A stretch of DNA of 64,000 nt from Pseudomonas putida. GTDB lineage: Bacteria; Pseudomonadota; Gammaproteobacteria; Pseudomonadales; Pseudomonadaceae. The stretch is taken from NCBI RefSeq assembly GCF_005080685.1, contig NZ_CP039371.1:2356001-2420000 (forward strand). The letters run 5' to 3'. The notes below the pieces were generated by a model that was not told the origin of the DNA, did not search any database, and saw only the letters and a list, made by a program, of their open reading frames with translations. Positions 61,970 to 64,000 of this stretch are shown here, piece after piece (position 1 is the first letter of the stretch; every line of letters begins with the position of its first letter). The position numbers were made by a program, and so were the translations under genes.

Positions 61970-62872
61970 TTACAATTTTTCGGTCATCAGTTCGATTATC
62001 CAGTCGATGAATACCCTTACCTTGGCGCTGACATGGCGATTGGGCGGGAATGCCAGATACATCGGCATCGGCGACATGTGCCAGTCTTCGAACAGCGGCA
62101 CCAGCTCACCGCTGATCAGGTGCGGCCTGGCCATGTACTGCGGTAGCCAGAGCATGCCCAGGCCAGCCAGGCCAGCGGCGAGGTACGCATTGCCGTCGTC
62201 GACCGTCAGTTGCGGACGACCGTGCGCCTCGATCCGCTCCTCACCCCGCTGCATTGCGAAGGGTAAGGTTTTGCCTGTGCGAAACCAGAGGAAACCGACG
62301 GTGCTGTGTCGGCTTTCCTCTAGCTCACTGGGATGGACCGGCGTACCGAAGCGCTGCAAATAGGCGGGCGTGGCGTACATGCCGAGTTTCAAATCGCCCA
62401 CGTGCCTTGCTACCAGAGATTGATCGGTGATCTCGCCGCCACGCACCACGCAGTCGACGTTCTCACCCATGATGTCGACGATGCGATCACTCACGCCCAA
62501 GGTCAGCTGAATTTCTGGATAACGTGCGAAGAACCCTGGCAAGGCGGGTATGAGCAGCATTCGCGCCAGTGGGCTGGGTACATCCACCCGCAGCCGGCCG
62601 CGCGGTGCCATCGATGCGCTGGACAAGCTGGTCTCGGCGTCGTCCATGTCGGCCAGCAGCCGGACGACGCGTTCGTAATAGGCCGCGCCGTCGGCGGTGA
62701 CATTGACCTTGCGTGTGGTGCGGTTGAGCAGGCGCACACGCAGCCTGGCTTCCAGTTGCTGGACGAGCTGCGTCACAGTGGTCTTGCTCATATGCAGGGT
62801 GGCTGCCGCCTTGGTGAAGCTGCCGGTTTCCACCACGCGAGCAAATGCCTGCATTGCATCGAAACGGTCCAC
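61970..62872 (-). CDS. LysR-family transcriptional regulator
   Basis: A 300-residue regulator. GTG 62872 is chosen as start because GTGAGG lies just before it and it gives the normal VDRFDAMQAFARVVETGSFTKAAATLHMSKTTVTQLVQQLE helix-turn-helix; the longer frame runs through the operator. The effector domain is of the common short-linker type (GRLRVDVPSPLARMLLIPALPGFFARYPEIQLTLGV). It is divergent from the RidA-family gene and probably controls it and itself through the operator at 62893-62919. Confidence 0.92.
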   Translation of the reverse strand: MDRFDAMQAFARVVETGSFTKAAATLHMSKTTVTQLVQQLEARLRVRLLNRTTRKVNVTADGAAYYERVVRLLADMDDAETSLSSASMAPRGRLRVDVPSPLARMLLIPALPGFFARYPEIQLTLGVSDRIVDIMGENVDCVVRGGEITDQSLVARHVGDLKLGMYATPAYLQRFGTPVHPSELEESRHSTVGFLWFRTGKTLPFAMQRGEERIEAHGRPQLTVDDGNAYLAAGLAGLGMLWLPQYMARPHLISGELVPLFEDWHMSPMPMYLAFPPNRHVSAKVRVFIDWIIELMTEKL

Positions 62873-62892
62873 GTCATGCCTCACCCGTGTCT

Positions 62893-62919
62893 GGATTGTT
62901 TGGATTATACAAACAGTCC
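62893..62919. promoter_or_regulatory. LysR-type operator in the divergent regulator/RidA promoter
   Basis: GGATTGTTTG - 7 bases - CAAACAGTCC, an inverted repeat of 10-base arms with one mismatch, containing the T-N11-A pattern of LysR sites. It lies about 20 bases upstream of the LysR GTG and about 95 bases before ridA. Confidence 0.65.
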
Positions 62920-63012
62920 AGGCCAAAGCTGCCCGTTTATCCCGTGCGTTGGCCTTTTTATAGTGGCTTCACCGTAGACACCGGGCCGCGATGGCCCCGA
63001 ACGAGGTATGCA

Positions 63013-63405
63013 ATGTCCACTAAACGTGATGTCGTTTTCCCGCCTGACCGCCACGCACTGTACGAACTCCACCGCTATTCCCCGGCGATTCGCTCCAACG
63101 GTTTTCTGTTCGTATCCGGCCAGGTCGGTAGCCGCAAGGATGGATCGGCCAAGCCGGACCTCGCAGAACAGGTTCGCCTGGCCTTCGCCAACCTCAATGC
63201 GATCCTGGCCGAGGCGGGCAGTAGCTTCGAGGACGTGGTCGACGCGACCATCTTCATGGTCGACCCCGCCTCGACATTCGAAACCATCTGGGAGGTGGCG
63301 GCCGAGTATTGGGGCGAAGCGCCCTATCCCACGGCGACCGCTATCGGCGTGACCTGGCTGTCCGGGTTCGACTTCGAGATCAAGGTGATCGCAAAAATAC
63401 CGTAG
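63013..63405 (+). CDS. RidA/YjgF family protein lacking the catalytic arginine
   Basis: A 130-residue Rid protein; ATG 63013 follows a GAGG site. It has YSPAIRSNGFLFVSGQVG, EQVRLAFANLNAILAEAGSSFEDVVDATIFMVD and the final segment YPTATAIGVTWLSG. True RidA enamine/imine deaminases carry Arg in PAR[ST] at this last position; here the aligned residue is Ala. It therefore probably belongs to one of the Rid subgroups without that activity. It is divergent from a LysR regulator. Confidence 0.88.
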   Translation: MSTKRDVVFPPDRHALYELHRYSPAIRSNGFLFVSGQVGSRKDGSAKPDLAEQVRLAFANLNAILAEAGSSFEDVVDATIFMVDPASTFETIWEVAAEYWGEAPYPTATAIGVTWLSGFDFEIKVIAKIP

Positions 63406-63465
63406 GGCAGACCAGACCCTACTTCCGATGCTGACCACCGAGGCGCCTGTAAAAAATCGCGGACA

Positions 63466-63490
63466 AAAGAAAGCCCGCTGCTAGGCGGGC
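63466..63490 (-). terminator. Rho-independent terminator of the aminotransferase-like gene
   Basis: On the minus strand GCCCGC-CTAGCA-GCGGGC is followed by TTTCTTTTG. It lies about 95 bases after the stop at 63583 and between convergent genes. Confidence 0.75.
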
Positions 63491-63582
63491 AAGGTCTATC
63501 ACACGTAGGGATAGCTAGAGACTGCCCAACTGGGCGTGAAAATTGAGTGAAAGAAAGGTCAAGGGACGGTTCTGGCTCGCGC

Positions 63583-64000
63583 CTAACTGCCCAGCGCTCG
63601 TTTCAACACGTCGTAGACCTTCGGGTCACCCGATTGAGCAACGTTGAAACGCAGAAAGTCGCCGGCAGTCATCGACTGGCTGAAAGCATTGCCGGGCGCG
63701 AGCACCAAGCCCTCCCTCAAGCAAGCCCTGGCCAGTGTCGCTGCATCCTTGCCTTGAGGGAGTTGGCACCAGACGTACATGCCGGCCTGGGGAATCAGCC
63801 ACGGCGTGATCCCGATGGCCTGAAGCCTGGCGACCGTTCTGTCCATTTCCTCGGCTAAGCGAAGACGCACACTGTCCATGTGCTTTCGGTACCCGCTGTC
63901 AGTGATGGCATGATGGATGATGTTCGCCGCCAGGCGTCCACCGCCGAATGTCGTGGCAATCTTGAGATCGACCAGGCGCTCGATCCACTCAGCGCGAGCC
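63583..64000 (-). CDS. PLP-dependent aminotransferase-like protein, probably MocR/PdxR-type regulator (N-terminal part outside window)
   Basis: The frame is open to the window edge; about 138 C-terminal residues are visible. RLAANIIHHAITDSGYRKHMDSVRLRLAEEMDRTVARLQAIGITPWLIPQAGMYVWCQLP is the usual small domain of fold-type I aminotransferases, and the wording is closest to MocR-family regulators that fuse a GntR helix-turn-helix to an aminotransferase. The DNA-binding part would lie beyond 64000, so a plain aminotransferase cannot be excluded. Confidence 0.75.
   Translation of the reverse strand, partial: ARAEWIERLVDLKIATTFGGGRLAANIIHHAITDSGYRKHMDSVRLRLAEEMDRTVARLQAIGITPWLIPQAGMYVWCQLPQGKDAATLARACLREGLVLAPGNAFSQSMTAGDFLRFNVAQSGDPKVYDVLKRALGS

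Noticed and set aside
1..64000. Insertion sequences, prophage, tRNA or rRNA genes
   Set aside because: No transposase, integrase, phage structural gene, terminal inverted repeats or tRNA-like cloverleaf was recognised.

Overview
The window reads as a chromosomal stretch of a high-G+C gammaproteobacterium, most likely Pseudomonas of the putida/fluorescens type. The reasons are tightly packed operons with ATGA overlaps, many paralogous FMN-dependent LLM (luciferase-like) monooxygenases, sigma-54 control with an SfnR-type activator, and a Pseudomonas-style type VI secretion system (T6SS). No rRNA, tRNA, CRISPR array or transposase was seen. Family names come from recognising protein motifs by eye, because no database search was possible.

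Bases 1-35,300 are an organosulfur-type scavenging region made of several operons. (i) 1-4506 (+): an MmgE/PrpD enzyme cut by the window edge, a DszA/NtaA-type LLM oxygenase and a TctB/TctA transporter. (ii) 13642 down to 4682 (-): a TonB receptor, a DszA/NtaA-type LLM, an exported SurE homologue, two luciferase-type LLMs, a frameshifted LLM and an SsuD-like LLM. (iii) 14017-16383: a P1-family peptidase and a convergent TPR protein. (iv) 16687-21827 (+): a peptide-type ABC transporter broken by a deletion and a frameshift, then an LLM with an internal deletion and an alpha/beta hydrolase. (v) 21930-23000: an SfnR-like sigma-54 activator. (vi) 23244-35294 (+): LLM, LLM, DszB-like desulfinase, LLM, ABC permease, ABC ATPase, LysR regulator, TonB receptor and lipoprotein binding protein. 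Near-perfect -24/-12 promoters form two divergent pairs (13709-13971 and 16456-16631). A short motif is shared between the pairs, and it fits activation by SfnR during sulfur limitation. I infer that an organosulfur compound crosses the outer membrane through the TonB receptors, passes through the ABC systems, is oxygenated by LLM enzymes to a sulfinate, and is desulfinated to sulfite by the DszB-like enzyme.

Bases 35,300-61,000 are a T6SS locus. Two divergent operons face each other across a palindromic sigma-54 element at 55284-55300. The minus-strand operon runs tssB-C-E-F-G-FHA-tssJ-K-L-hcp-vgrG-DUF4123-VasX-like effector. It continues into repeated DUF6708/PAAR modules that end in degraded effector and DUF6708 remnants. 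The plus-strand operon is vasI-tssA-tssM. No tssH/clpV lies in the window.

Bases 61,000-64,000 hold an exported CAP-domain protein, a LysR regulator with a clear operator, a divergent RidA-family protein, a terminator, and the C-terminal part of a PLP aminotransferase-like protein cut by the window edge.
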